Notes: generated by a model not told the origin, from the letters alone. Counted from the first letter of the stretch, positions 18,729-28,809 are shown. The stretch is 64,000 nucleotides of DNA from Lewinellaceae bacterium (GCA_016719605.1 JADJYW010000003.1:1-64000), one strand, 5' to 3'. Translations and numbers: made by a program.

Positions 18729-19871
18729 TCAGGACAAGCGATTTTTGTAGTCGCGGTAGCCAAATTTACGTACCACGTCCAGGCGTCCGTCCTCCCGCCA
18801 GATCGCGATGGAGGGGTGCGTCACGCCGTTGAAGGTGGTGGTTTTCACCATCGTGTAGTGGATCATATCTTCAAACACGATCTTTTGCCCCACCTTCAGC
18901 GGTTTTTCAAACGCATACTCTGCCATGAAGTCGCCACTCAGGCAACTGACCCCGCCAAGGCGATACTGGTACTTGTCTGTCGGTTGCGGCGTATCATTGG
19001 CATGGCGCACACGCGGGCGATAGGGCATTTCGAGCGTGTCGGGCATGTGCGCCGTGAAGGAAACATCGAGAATAGCCGTTTTCACACCCTTGTTTTTCAC
19101 GATGTCCAGCACACCGGCCACCAGCACGCCCGTTTCCCAGGCGATGGCGCTACCCGGCTCCAGGATCACCTGCAAATGCGGGTGCCGCGCCCGGAAGGCG
19201 CGCAACACACCGATCAGGTGCTCCACATCGTAGCCCGCGCGGGTCATCAGATGTCCACCGCCGAAATTCACCCATTTCAGATGGGGCAAAAAATCTCCGA
19301 AGCGCCGCTCGAAGTGCTCAAGCGTTTTTTCCAAATCAAAACTGCTGCTCTCACAGAGGGTGTGGAAATGCAAGCCCTCGATCCCGTCGGGTAAACCTCT
19401 TTTAAAATTTTCTACCACCTCGCCCAACCGAGAACCCGGCGACGCGGGGTTGTACAAGGCCGTACCCACCGGAGACCACTCCGGATTCACCCGGATACCC
19501 GGACTGATTTTCTCCGGGTATTTTTCCAGACGCCTGCGATACCGGCGATACTGCGTCTGCGAATTGAAGGTAATATGGCTCGAATACTTCATGATTTGAC
19601 CAAACTCCCGGGGGACATACGCCACCGAATAGGTGTGCGCTTTGGCGTGCATCTCCTCAAAACACAGCCGGGCCTCGCCTAAGGAAGATGCCGTAGCGCC
19701 GCTCAGGTACTGCCGTACCAGCGGGAAAGCGCTCCACATGGCGAAGCCTTTGAATGCCAGAATGATCTGCACACCTGCCTCCCGTTGTACACGGTCAATC
19801 AATTGCAGGTTCTTGCGGAGCAGGGCCTCATCAAGCACGAAGCAGGGAGCGGGGATTTTGGAAATATCCAT
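18729..19871 (-). CDS. nspC: Carboxynorspermidine/carboxyspermidine decarboxylase
   Basis: This is a PLP enzyme of the alanine-racemase (fold III) group that removes CO2 from carboxyspermidine or carboxynorspermidine, the last step of the aspartate-semialdehyde route to spermidine. The PLP lysine is in the LAFKGFAMW segment; GLHFHTLCE and NFGGGHLMTRAGYDVEHL are typical of NspC, as is LEPGSAIAWETG. The ATG at 19871 (MDISKIPAPCFV) gives 380 residues. A minus-strand -7 element TACCTTTG lies at 19906-19913. An arginine decarboxylase gene 3 kb away supplies the upstream part of the pathway. Confidence 0.93.
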   Translation of the reverse strand: MDISKIPAPCFVLDEALLRKNLQLIDRVQREAGVQIILAFKGFAMWSAFPLVRQYLSGATASSLGEARLCFEEMHAKAHTYSVAYVPREFGQIMKYSSHITFNSQTQYRRYRRRLEKYPEKISPGIRVNPEWSPVGTALYNPASPGSRLGEVVENFKRGLPDGIEGLHFHTLCESSSFDLEKTLEHFERRFGDFLPHLKWVNFGGGHLMTRAGYDVEHLIGVLRAFRARHPHLQVILEPGSAIAWETGVLVAGVLDIVKNKGVKTAILDVSFTAHMPDTLEMPYRPRVRHANDTPQPTDKYQYRLGGVSCLSGDFMAEYAFEKPLKVGQKIVFEDMIHYTMVKTTTFNGVTHPSIAIWREDGRLDVVRKFGYRDYKNRLS

Positions 19872-19905
19872 GGATGTGGAATGGTTGACAAAGGTTGAGA
19901 AGGGG

Positions 19906-19913
19906 CAAAGGTA
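19906..19913 (-). promoter_or_regulatory. -7 element of nspC
   Basis: On the minus strand this reads TACCTTTG, an exact match to TAnnTTTG, 35 bp upstream of the nspC start. No convincing -33 TTTG is seen at the usual spacing. Confidence 0.45.
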
Positions 19914-19925
19914 AAACCTCCTCAT

Positions 19926-22490
19926 TCAGAAAAATACCTGAATCATACCCCGCACACCGTACTTCGGCGCCCCGGGGTGATCAAGGTAAGTAAACCGCCG
20001 GACCAGGTCTATGCGCAACACTTTGAAGATATTGCCAATGCCGATGCCGGCCTCAATGTAGGGCTTGGCCTCCAGGGTGTAGGAAATCGGGGAACCATCC
20101 GGGTAAGTCGGAAAGTGGTACAGGCCGGATGTTTCCGTAGGCCGGTTTGTAGGCGTGACGGCGCCATAAAGTACTTTTATAGAAGCCGATTCCCGGAGTT
20201 TCAATTTGCGCACCAGCGGGATTTTATTCAGAAAAAATCCGTAAAAATTATGGTCCATGTTAATAGCCACATAGCGGTCGCTGATAAATTCCATAAAATT
20301 CATCAGGTTATAGGAATACAACTGGTACAGGTAGGTCTGGTTGGCGCGGTGGATAGTGAGCAACGGGTACGGCACTTTACCAAATACGCCGCCGGCCTCC
20401 ACAAACAGGTAGTTATAGCCAATGGGCGGCAGGTTGGTAAACTTGTACAAACTGGCCCGCACATCTTGAAAACTGTACTCCCCGCCATACAGCCCGTCAA
20501 TACCACGGGCATAGCGCAGGGTAGCCACATAGTTTACATTGATGGGCTGGCGGTAGGTAGCAGTTTGGAAAAATTTCTCGCCGGGGGCATAACGTACTTG
20601 AGCATAGAGTTGGGCCGTGGTCAGCGGATTTCCATCAGGTAAATTAACGCCGACAGGGTCAAATGTGAGTGCCCCGGCAGGCGCCTGTACCTGTTGCTCA
20701 AATCCGATTGTATAGGAAAAGTGGTTCTGGTATTCCCGCTCGTGCTCCAGGGTGAAACGTTTGTAATGTAGAAACTTATCGTTGGTTCCGCGCACAAAAG
20801 AGGTCAAAAATCCGCCAGCCTGTGTCTGGGCAAGTTCCTGACCGGGAATCCGGATATCTTGCTGGTATTGGATGCGCAAGAGGTTGTATGGAAACTGGTT
20901 GTACGCAGAACCGCGCAGGGCAATGGTAGCCTTGCCTCCAAATTTCATCTGCTTGTCCAGAAAACCGTATGCCCCATAGCCGTCGAGATTCAGGCGTTTG
21001 CTCAGGGTAGACGAGGTGCGTCCGCCAAAGCGCAAACGGCTACCCTCCACCAGGTTGAATGCGTAAAACGTGCTCACCGGCCCGATTTCAAAGTTGGGGC
21101 CGGCGCTCACATAGCCCACTGTGGCTATGAGCAGCGCCTTGGCCGTGTTTTTGAACAGGGGCGTATTTTGCAGGCTGTCCATGTTCTCGTATGTAGCGGC
21201 CTCGGCAGCATTCAGTTCGACATGCCGGGCGCCCGCCCAGTAGGTCGAGTCCCCGCGGGCTGCGCCGGGCAGATACACGACTTCCGAAAATGCATGCTGG
21301 AACAGTGAATCAGGCAGCACAGGATTGATTTCCGGCTGCCGGTGCGAAATCAGCCGTTGCCCGAACAAGCCGGCGCCCTTGCGTGTGACGCCGAAATCCA
21401 TGCGGTAGTCCTCATTGGCCAAAACCCATTTCCCGGAAGGCAGGCGTTGAAAATCCTGCTGCAACTCAATGGATTTGATCCAGTTGAGGTTGATATCGGG
21501 ATTGACCCCAAAGGTGGCGCGCACAACCGGGTAGGTGCTGTCGAGGGCAATGTAGAGTTCGCCCTGCAGGAGCATGTCGGTTTTGTTGCGTGGAAAAAAC
21601 GCGAGCCGGACGATCCGGGTGCCGCCCTCTTCGATAGTGTCCATCGGATAGTACCGGTAAAACATAGGCGCCAGATTGGCGATAGGGCTTAGGAAATGGT
21701 CGGTCAAAAGCACCACATAATTGTCGTACAGGTTCACATCCTGGTTGAGGTAGCGCAAGGCTTTGTTGATGCCCTCCTGTTCGAGGTAGCCTGGAAACTT
21801 GACCGACTGATTGGCCTTGACAAAGATTTTTTTAGACTTGGGATCGGCGCGCAGACAGATATCCTGGATATTTTCCTGCAAAAAAACAGGAATCACACCG
21901 ATACCGCTGAGTTTTGTAGTGTCGGCATTGTCCAGCACAAAACGCAGGCTTTTCAGCGCTTTTTTGTCCTTTATCTTGTCGGACAGGTTGCTCAGGCCAA
22001 GCAATACTTTTTCGTATTGTTCTTCCCGGAACGTGTGTAAATTCTCTACCCGATTCTGGTCGCGGTGCTCCACCACGAGTTTGATGAGTTCCACCGCCGG
22101 GTTGTTTTTGTTGCGGTACTTGCCCGACCGGACGGTGACCTCCCTAAGATCGGTACTTACCGGCACAAGGACGATTTCGAGCGTTTGCGATACACCCGGT
22201 CGCACCGCCAGCAGCTGCGTTTGGTAACCCAATGCCGAAATGCGTATTTCCGAAAAAGATTTTTCCGAGCGGATTTCAAACCGACCTTTTTCATCGCTGT
22301 ATCCCCCGAGGCTCCTGCCCGGCACGGCTACGGTGACAAACGAAACGGGAAGTTGCGTAGAAGAATCGGTGATGCGGCCCGTGACGACCGTGCTCGCGGT
22401 CTGTGCCTGCAACAAAAAGGGAAACAAAGCCATGATCAGCCAGGCGGCTACGCAACCTGCAATCGGAGCGGGAATAGAGTTTTTGTTCAT
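19926..22490 (-). CDS. CarboxypepD_reg-like / DUF5686 outer-membrane protein (copy 2)
   Basis: This shares the architecture of the protein encoded at 3895-6456: a signal peptide, a carboxypeptidase-regulatory-like domain (VVTGRITDSSTQLPVSFVTV), a region with the family pattern NPAVELIKLVVEHRDQNR, and a C-terminal half of alternating strands ending in an aromatic tail (GVRGMIQVFF). At 854 residues it is virtually the same length as copy 1. Function is unknown; an outer-membrane location is inferred from the signal peptide and barrel-like end. A minus-strand TACTTTTG at 22573-22580 is a plausible -7 element. Confidence 0.85.
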   Translation of the reverse strand: MNKNSIPAPIAGCVAAWLIMALFPFLLQAQTASTVVTGRITDSSTQLPVSFVTVAVPGRSLGGYSDEKGRFEIRSEKSFSEIRISALGYQTQLLAVRPGVSQTLEIVLVPVSTDLREVTVRSGKYRNKNNPAVELIKLVVEHRDQNRVENLHTFREEQYEKVLLGLSNLSDKIKDKKALKSLRFVLDNADTTKLSGIGVIPVFLQENIQDICLRADPKSKKIFVKANQSVKFPGYLEQEGINKALRYLNQDVNLYDNYVVLLTDHFLSPIANLAPMFYRYYPMDTIEEGGTRIVRLAFFPRNKTDMLLQGELYIALDSTYPVVRATFGVNPDINLNWIKSIELQQDFQRLPSGKWVLANEDYRMDFGVTRKGAGLFGQRLISHRQPEINPVLPDSLFQHAFSEVVYLPGAARGDSTYWAGARHVELNAAEAATYENMDSLQNTPLFKNTAKALLIATVGYVSAGPNFEIGPVSTFYAFNLVEGSRLRFGGRTSSTLSKRLNLDGYGAYGFLDKQMKFGGKATIALRGSAYNQFPYNLLRIQYQQDIRIPGQELAQTQAGGFLTSFVRGTNDKFLHYKRFTLEHEREYQNHFSYTIGFEQQVQAPAGALTFDPVGVNLPDGNPLTTAQLYAQVRYAPGEKFFQTATYRQPINVNYVATLRYARGIDGLYGGEYSFQDVRASLYKFTNLPPIGYNYLFVEAGGVFGKVPYPLLTIHRANQTYLYQLYSYNLMNFMEFISDRYVAINMDHNFYGFFLNKIPLVRKLKLRESASIKVLYGAVTPTNRPTETSGLYHFPTYPDGSPISYTLEAKPYIEAGIGIGNIFKVLRIDLVRRFTYLDHPGAPKYGVRGMIQVFF

Positions 22491-22903
22491 TCGTGTGCAA
22501 TAGGTGCAACGGAATTGTACCGGAACAACAGATTAATTCCGTGCCAGTTTCGGAGGTTGTACTCAAACCGGCCAAAAGTAGCGGGATTCCGATGCGTTTG
22601 ACTGCACTAACGGAGAAAAAGTTGATAAAGAAAATGGGCTTTTGACGAGGCGGGCCAATTCAGGCCTCCCCGAAACCCCGGCTGCCGATCAATATGCCCC
22701 CGCTTCCACAGCCGCTACCGTCAAATCCAGCCCCCTAAATTGATCGCTTTGAAACCAAGAAACAGGCGTTTACTATTTTGACTTTTTCGGCAGCGCGTAC
22801 CTGCATCTGTCTTTGTGGATTGGCAAAAGCCAATACCTTTGCGGGGCTTTTTCTTTTGTAACGCTTCACTACCTAAAGGCTTCTCCGAGCGCCTTGTTTT
22901 TCA
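22491..22903. other. Divergent intergenic region, DUF5686 copy 2 / arginine decarboxylase
   Basis: These 413 bp contain promoter elements for both flanking genes (minus-strand TACTTTTG at 22573-22580; plus-strand promoter at 22812-22841). In the middle (22640-22780) lies C-rich sequence without a long open frame or strong hairpin. I see no RNA gene that I can name. Confidence 0.5.
22812..22841 (+). promoter_or_regulatory. Promoter of the arginine decarboxylase gene with palindromic spacer
   Basis: TTTG at 22812-22815 and TACCTTTG at 22834-22841 are 18 bases apart, a good Bacteroidota promoter. The spacer contains the palindrome ATTGGC-AAAA-GCCAAT (22819-22834), which runs into the first base of the -7 element. 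A protein bound there would block RNA polymerase directly. Confidence 0.6.
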
Positions 22904-24322
22904 ATGAAAAACACCTACTACGATCTGGTCGCACAGACCTTTGATTTTCCGCAAGACGGTTTTCGACTCCAGGACAACCGGCTTCTTTTCAACGAAATAG
23001 ACATCCATGAACTGGTTCAAAAATACGGATCGCCACTCAAACTGACATTTCTGCCAAAGATCGGCGAGAAAATCCAGACGGCCCGGAAGTTGTTTCGGGA
23101 TGCCATCCAGCGGTACAATTACAACGGAAAATACGTCTACTGCTACTGCACCAAAAGTTCGCACTTTGCTTTTGTACTGAACGAAGTGCTGGAAAACGGT
23201 ACACAATTAGAGACATCCTCGGCATTCGATATCGATCTGGTGTGGCGGCTGTACCGGCTTGGAAAGATCAACAAGAGTACCACTATCGTCAACAACGGGT
23301 ACAAGCCGGTGGCGTACGCCCAAGGCATTGCGCGGTTGATTGACGAGGGTTTTCAGAATGTGATTCCGGTTTGCGACAACGCCGACGAACTGGACATGTA
23401 CGATGCCTTCGTCAAAAAAGACAATTGCAATATCGGTATCCGGATGGCCACGGAGGAGGAACCGAATTTTGAGTTTTATACGTCGCGGCTCGGCATTCGC
23501 CAGAGTGCCATCATGAGTTTTTATGAAGAAAAAATTGCTGCCAACCCCAAGTTCAACCTCAAGATGCTGCACTTTTTTGTGGACATCGGCATCAAAGACA
23601 CCATCTATTACTGGAGCGAACTGAAGAAGGGCATCAAGACGTACTGCGAACTGCGCAAGGTGTGCCCTACCCTGTCGTGCATCAATATCGGTGGCGGTAT
23701 GCCGATCCGGAACTCGCTCGGTTTTGAGTACGACTACCCGTACATGGTGAACGAAATTGTGCGCATGATCAAGGAGTACTGCGACGACGAGGGGGTACCT
23801 GAGCCGGATATCTACACGGAATTTGGCAAGTTCACGGTGGGCGAGAGCGGCGCGGCTATTTTTTCTGTCATTGGCAAAAAACAACAAAATGACGCCGAGC
23901 AATGGTACATGCTGGATAACTCGCTTATGAACACCTTGCCCGATAGCTGGGGTATCAAGGAGCGGTTTATCCTGCTGCCGATCAACCACTGGGACAAGGA
24001 ATACCAAAAAGTGAATATCGGAGGCATCACCTGCGACAACGCGGACTACTACAACTCCGAGGCACATATCAACCAGGTCTATTTGCCGGTGTACGACGAC
24101 GACAAGGAGGAGCCGCTGTACATCGGGTTTTTCCATACAGGAGCATACCAGGAATCATTAAGCGGCTACGGCGGCCTCAAGCACTGCCTCATTCCTTCGC
24201 CCAAGCATATCCTGATTGACAAAAACTACTACGGTGAACTCACCGATTGGGAAGTATTTCCGGAGCAGGATGTGGACTCGATGCTGCGTATTCTGGGGTA
24301 TGATTCACCGTATGCATCCTGA
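22904..24322 (+). CDS. Arginine decarboxylase (short Bacteroidota type)
   Basis: This is a PLP-dependent fold III decarboxylase that makes agmatine from arginine, the entry to putrescine and spermidine. The presumed PLP lysine is K84 in YCYCTKSSH. ETSSAFDID, CINIGGGMPI and YTEFGKFTVGESGA follow as in this family, and the C-terminal barrel has QESLSGYGGLKHCLIPSPKH. At 472 residues it is shorter than the 630-residue SpeA proteins. Other substrates such as lysine or diaminopimelate are less likely but not excluded by sequence alone. Together with nspC it indicates an agmatine-carboxyspermidine polyamine route. Confidence 0.88.
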   Translation: MKNTYYDLVAQTFDFPQDGFRLQDNRLLFNEIDIHELVQKYGSPLKLTFLPKIGEKIQTARKLFRDAIQRYNYNGKYVYCYCTKSSHFAFVLNEVLENGTQLETSSAFDIDLVWRLYRLGKINKSTTIVNNGYKPVAYAQGIARLIDEGFQNVIPVCDNADELDMYDAFVKKDNCNIGIRMATEEEPNFEFYTSRLGIRQSAIMSFYEEKIAANPKFNLKMLHFFVDIGIKDTIYYWSELKKGIKTYCELRKVCPTLSCINIGGGMPIRNSLGFEYDYPYMVNEIVRMIKEYCDDEGVPEPDIYTEFGKFTVGESGAAIFSVIGKKQQNDAEQWYMLDNSLMNTLPDSWGIKERFILLPINHWDKEYQKVNIGGITCDNADYYNSEAHINQVYLPVYDDDKEEPLYIGFFHTGAYQESLSGYGGLKHCLIPSPKHILIDKNYYGELTDWEVFPEQDVDSMLRILGYDSPYAS

Positions 24323-24343
24323 TTTTTAACCGGAGGCACAACA

Positions 24344-24889
24344 TCACACCGCCCAATATCCGAGGTATTTCAAAAAAAGTTTCGTCAGATTTTCCGCATC
24401 GGAGATACCCCGGTGGTGTGTGCCGGTGAAGAGAATATCCTCGCGTTCCACCGCCTTGCGCAAGCCGATAGACCGGCGCAATTGTTTCATATTCATGTAC
24501 TGCTCCTTGAGGTTGGCGTGTTGCTCGGCCCAGTTGCTCTCGAGCCGATGCAGGTGGCAGTCGCTGATAAACATACGTTTGTCAAAGCCGCCCCAGGAGC
24601 ACAGCATGTAGTCCTCCTCCTCGATGTGTGCCCACTCCAGGAACTCTTCGATGACCAAGGGGAAAGTATTCGCCCGGTTTACATCCAACTGGGTGATGCT
24701 GGTCAGGTCGCGGCAAAAAGGCGATAGCGTGGGGTGTACGACGGGTTTGATAAAGCGGTTGAATTTGCCGCGAACCTCCCCGTACTGATTGACCCGAAAT
24801 GCGCCGATTTCGATGGTTTCCTGCACATAACCCGGCGGTGTGTTTTCCCAGCAGGTGGCTTCGAGGTCGTAAATGATGTAATTTTTCAT
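24344..24889 (-). CDS. DEDD-family 3'-5' exonuclease (KapD/ERI-like)
   Basis: This is an RNase-T/DnaQ-fold exonuclease. The first acidic motif is YDLEATCW (residues 6-13), the second lies around CSWGGFDKRMF, and the third is HHRGISDAENL, whose histidine and aspartate complete a DEDDh site. The 181-residue length fits the stand-alone KapD/ERI1-like group, which trims structured RNA or DNA ends. The ATG at 24889 puts the catalytic motif at the N terminus; the much longer upstream open frame reads into the divergent glycosyltransferase gene. Substrate unknown. Confidence 0.86.
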   Translation of the reverse strand: MKNYIIYDLEATCWENTPPGYVQETIEIGAFRVNQYGEVRGKFNRFIKPVVHPTLSPFCRDLTSITQLDVNRANTFPLVIEEFLEWAHIEEEDYMLCSWGGFDKRMFISDCHLHRLESNWAEQHANLKEQYMNMKQLRRSIGLRKAVEREDILFTGTHHRGISDAENLTKLFLKYLGYWAV

Positions 24890-24986
24890 GGTGCAGTATG
24901 TTGCGGCGCTCGTTTGAGTCGCAATCCCGCAAGGGACACAAAGTTTGAATAAAAGTTTAGAGTTTTGGCCGAAAATCTGACCTGCC

Positions 24987-26201
24987 ATGAACATTGCCCT
25001 TTTGACCACATATCCACACGGCGGCGCCGGCGTTGCGTGCCGACGCTTACAGGCTGCACTAAACGACGTCGGCGTACAGGCCGAACTGCTGACCCGCAAC
25101 GATGCCTCCGCAAAGTGGCCGTTTTATGCCGAACGACTTTCTTTCCTACCCTGCGAACGCGACCGATCCGTGCGTTTTTCGTTTTCGCCGGCCAATTTTG
25201 GCACCGATATCTCCAAACATCCCGTCGTACGCAAGGCTGATGTGCTGCACCTGCACTGGATAAACCAGGGGTTTTTGTCCCTGAAAAACCTCGGGCAACT
25301 GGCGGACTTGGGAAAACCAATTGTCTGGACCCTGCATGACATGTGGGCGTTCACCGGCGGGTGCCATTACAGCGGGACGTGCGAGCAGTACCTGCGAGAA
25401 TGCGGGCATTGCCCGTTTTTGCGCCGCCCGGGTGCTTCCGATCTGTCGCATCGGATTTGGTTGCGAAAAAAAAAGGAATTCCCGGCCAACCTGCATTTTG
25501 TTACCTGTAGCGCGTGGCTGGCCGAACGCGCCCGCACGAGCGGATTGCTTCGCCGGTACTCTGTGCAATCTATCCCCAATCCGATTGACACCACCGTTTT
25601 TGCGCCGGCATCGGCGGAAAAACGCCTTGCCTTTCGGCGCCAACTCGGGATAAATGACGCATCGCTTGTTGTTTTGTTTGTTGCCATGAAAGTTCAGGAT
25701 GAGCGCAAAGGATTCCGCTACTTACAACAGGCATTAGTTGAGTTGAAGGCTCAACAGCCTGATCGACAAATAGATTTATTGATTTTGGGGCACTCCCGCC
25801 CGGAGGATTTGGCGGCACTCCCCTACCCTTGCCACCCCCTCGGCATGGTGCAGGACGCCGAAAAACTGGCGCTGGCCTACGGGGCATCCGATGTGTTTGT
25901 GATCCCTTCGCTGGAGGACAACCTGCCCAATACCGTCATGGAAGCCCTTTCCTGCGGCACACCTGTAGTCGGTTTTCAAACGGGCGGCATACCCGAGATG
26001 GTGGATCATTTGCGAAACGGCTTCGTGGTGCCACAACGCGACAGCGGAGCGCTGACCGAAGGCATTCGCTGGATATACGAAAAAGAAGCCGCTGCAATGG
26101 AAACTTTACGCGCAGCGGCACGCACCAAAGTGGAGACACATTATGCCGGCCGGGTTGTTGCCGAGCAGCATCTTGCTTTGTATCAAAAAGTGCTTTCGTA
26201 A
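24987..26201 (+). CDS. GT4-family glycosyltransferase
   Basis: This is a GT-B retaining glycosyltransferase. The N-terminal acceptor domain has a glycine-rich loop (YPHGGAGVACRRL) and the region VWTLHDMWAFTGGCHYSGTC. The C-terminal nucleotide-sugar domain has IPNPIDTTVF and the E-x7-E element (PSLEDNLPNTVMEALSCGTPVVGF). Sequences with this HDMWAFTGGCHY pattern usually build exopolysaccharide or O-antigen. The 404-residue frame is intact. No sugar-synthesis cluster surrounds it; the next gene on the opposite strand is a YfhO-type membrane protein. Confidence 0.92.
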   Translation: MNIALLTTYPHGGAGVACRRLQAALNDVGVQAELLTRNDASAKWPFYAERLSFLPCERDRSVRFSFSPANFGTDISKHPVVRKADVLHLHWINQGFLSLKNLGQLADLGKPIVWTLHDMWAFTGGCHYSGTCEQYLRECGHCPFLRRPGASDLSHRIWLRKKKEFPANLHFVTCSAWLAERARTSGLLRRYSVQSIPNPIDTTVFAPASAEKRLAFRRQLGINDASLVVLFVAMKVQDERKGFRYLQQALVELKAQQPDRQIDLLILGHSRPEDLAALPYPCHPLGMVQDAEKLALAYGASDVFVIPSLEDNLPNTVMEALSCGTPVVGFQTGGIPEMVDHLRNGFVVPQRDSGALTEGIRWIYEKEAAAMETLRAAARTKVETHYAGRVVAEQHLALYQKVLS

Positions 26202-28695
26202 ACGACGTGCGCTATTTTTTCTTCCTTTGACTGCCTTGCGCGCCACCTCGGCACGGGCAGTTTTTTCCGGTACAGGCATCTCGCTCAGTCGGTTCGGCTC
26301 AATCACCGGACGGCCGCGCAGCCAAAGTGCCAGCCCGCCAAAAAACAGCAGCAGGATCAGTCCGGAAGCCACGCGCGATATATTTTCGCCTAAAACGAAG
26401 GACTTCGGCTCGAAGCGCATCTCTATTTTCATGTTTTGGCCGGGGGGCAGGCGCATGGCCCGGAGCAGGTAATTCGCCTTGGTAAAATCGGGCGCCGGCT
26501 CGCCGTTCAGGTAGCATTTCCAGCCCTTGGCGGGCGGATAATAAACTTCCGAAAACAGGGCCAACTGCTCCGTTGCGGCCGAATACTCGTACTCCATTTT
26601 GGTCGGATGGTATTTGGTCAACCGAATTTGCGCGGTGCTGTCGAATTGGATATTCAATCCGCGCAGCGGTTCGGCGTAGTTTTCCGCTACGACGGCCGCT
26701 GTCTTGGGATCAAGGTCGCGCAGTGCCTGAAGTTCGGCGTCGGCATTGGGTAAAACCGTAAAAGTCGGCACAAACCAGGCATTTCCGCAGGCTTGTGGGT
26801 TGGGCATTACCTCGCCTTGTTGACCGACGATGTATTTCCCGTTGAGCATACCCACGATGTGCAGACTTTGTCCAAGCGCTGGATTCAGGAATGTGTCCAC
26901 CACTTCCTGGAAGCGCTGCAATTTGGCGGCGTGGTACCCACTCAGGCTTTTGTGGAAGTAGGAGGTAATGGCATTTCCGGTAATACCGCCGCGGGAGAGG
27001 TCCAGCACCCGGTAATGTTGGTCGGGGTCTTGCTTGATCTGTTCGTCGTAGGGCTGAGGCTGAGGTGCAGCAGTAGCCGTGCGTTTGTTTTCGTATTTTT
27101 CGGATGAGATTGTCCGGGTAGCAACCAGCCAGTTGTCGGCCAGCGATGCCAAAGTCAGGAGCACGACTGCCAACCCGGCCTTCACCTGGCCCTGCAAGTA
27201 CAGCCACAGCAACCCGGCCCCTGCGGCCACGAAGGCTAGGGAGCGAAAAACGTCGCTGCGAAGCATGGCGGCCCGGTCTTGCTGGAGCAGGCTGAGTAGC
27301 CCAGGGTCTTGTTGGAGGTTGGCGTCGTATTGTCCGCTGGTACTTCCGATGGCGAGCGCCAGCAGGCATAGCCCGCCAGTGATACCCGCCGCCCAGGCCA
27401 GCGCGCGTTTTTTCTTTTCCACAGCAATGTCCTGGTCACACATTTTTTGGATGCTGAGTGCTGCCAGAGCGACAAAACATAACTGCCCGATCCCGAGGGC
27501 CATGGATACTGCCCGGAATTTGTTGAACATGGGCAGGTAGTCGTACCACACAAAATTCAGGAAGAAATTTTTGCCCCAGGCCAACGAGATCATAAAAAGC
27601 CCGCCCGCAAGCAGCCAGTATTTCACCCCGCCGGGTACCAGCCAGGCTCCCAGAAAGAACAGCATAACTATGATGACGCCAAAGTAGATTGCTGTGCCTA
27701 CAAAAGGCTGGTCGCCCGTGTAAAACAGGCTGTTGATCTGGTTCCGGGCCTGCGGAGACACGGCGTTGTACAGTTTTGTGCTTTTGTACGACTCCCCTGC
27801 ACCGCCGCCGGCAAAATGCGGCACCAGAAGCGTCATACTCTCCCCCTACCCCGTAGCTCCAGCCAAACAGGTAGTCCTTGTCCAAACCATCGCCTTTGGA
27901 TTTTTTTTGTTCCAGTTCGGAAATGCCGCGGATGGTTTCCTGACTGTATTCGTAGGTAGGCCAAAGCCGGGATGTATTCGATGCAAAACCCAGGGCGATA
28001 GCTATCGAACAAGCAACAAATGCTTTGGCCCAATCCGCGTAGGTTTTCGCCTGTACGGCATCGGCGAGTTTAGCCAGAAAATAGATGCCGCTGAGGAGCA
28101 ACGTATAGTAGGTGATCTGGACGTGGTTAGCGTTGATCTGCATAGACATAAACAACGCCATGAGTGCCCCGCCGAGCAACAAATTTTTATTGAATGCCAG
28201 CACCAAACCCGCCAATACACCCGGAGCGAGTGCCATTGCAATCATTTTCGTGGTGTGCCCGGCCTCCAGGATATCAACGTTGTAGGTGGTGATGCCAAAT
28301 GCTACGGCACCAAATATGCCGACGCGCCAATCCGTTTTCAGCGCCAGCAGCAACAGGTACATGCACAACATAGCCAGCAATACCTGCACCCACAGGATTG
28401 TACTGATGTCTGTCCACAAGAGTAAAGCGTTCAGGATCGGAGTGGTCAGGTTGCCCGATAAAGGCACATAAATCTGATAGGAAGGCATGCCGCCAAATGC
28501 GCTGTTCGTCCACAGCGGGGCTGTCCCCTCCGATTTAATATAGGCCTGGATTTCCGTTTGCATACCGCGCGCCTTGTCGTTGTCGGGCTGAGGCAAGGCC
28601 TTGCCCTGAAAGGCGTTTGGGGCAAAAAAAACAGCGGCAACAGCCACTATGGAGAAAATGGCGATGAGATGCGGGAGTATTTTTTTAAAATCCAT
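26106..28695 (-). pseudogene. YfhO-family multi-span membrane protein, frameshifted
   Basis: The frame starting at 28695 encodes a signal-anchor and about eight membrane helices with the YfhO/GT-C-like pattern PLWTNSAFGGMPSYQIY. It breaks after LFGWSYGVG and continues in another frame with ESMTLLVPHFAGGGAG and more helices. Reading the five-C run at 27842-27846 as four restores one protein of about 860 residues. The present stop at 26106 lies inside the convergent glycosyltransferase gene; one extra base in the six-T run at 26215-26220 would give a stop at 26213 and remove the overlap. Relatives are thought to act in lipid-linked glycosylation. Confidence 0.83.
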
Positions 28696-28809
28696 GCAGG
28701 AGGGTGTTTGTCCGGTTAGTCTTGTTCATTTTGTCAAAAAAAGCACGCTTGTCCAACTTCCGCATCCAGAGCGGCGAAGGTAGGCAAATGCCGAAACCGT
28801 GCGATTGAC

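Noticed and set aside
18501..19394. Long plus-strand open frame of 297 codons opposite nspC
   Set aside because: It is antisense to a well-matched decarboxylase, has no recognisable domain, and its composition is that of a reversed coding strand.
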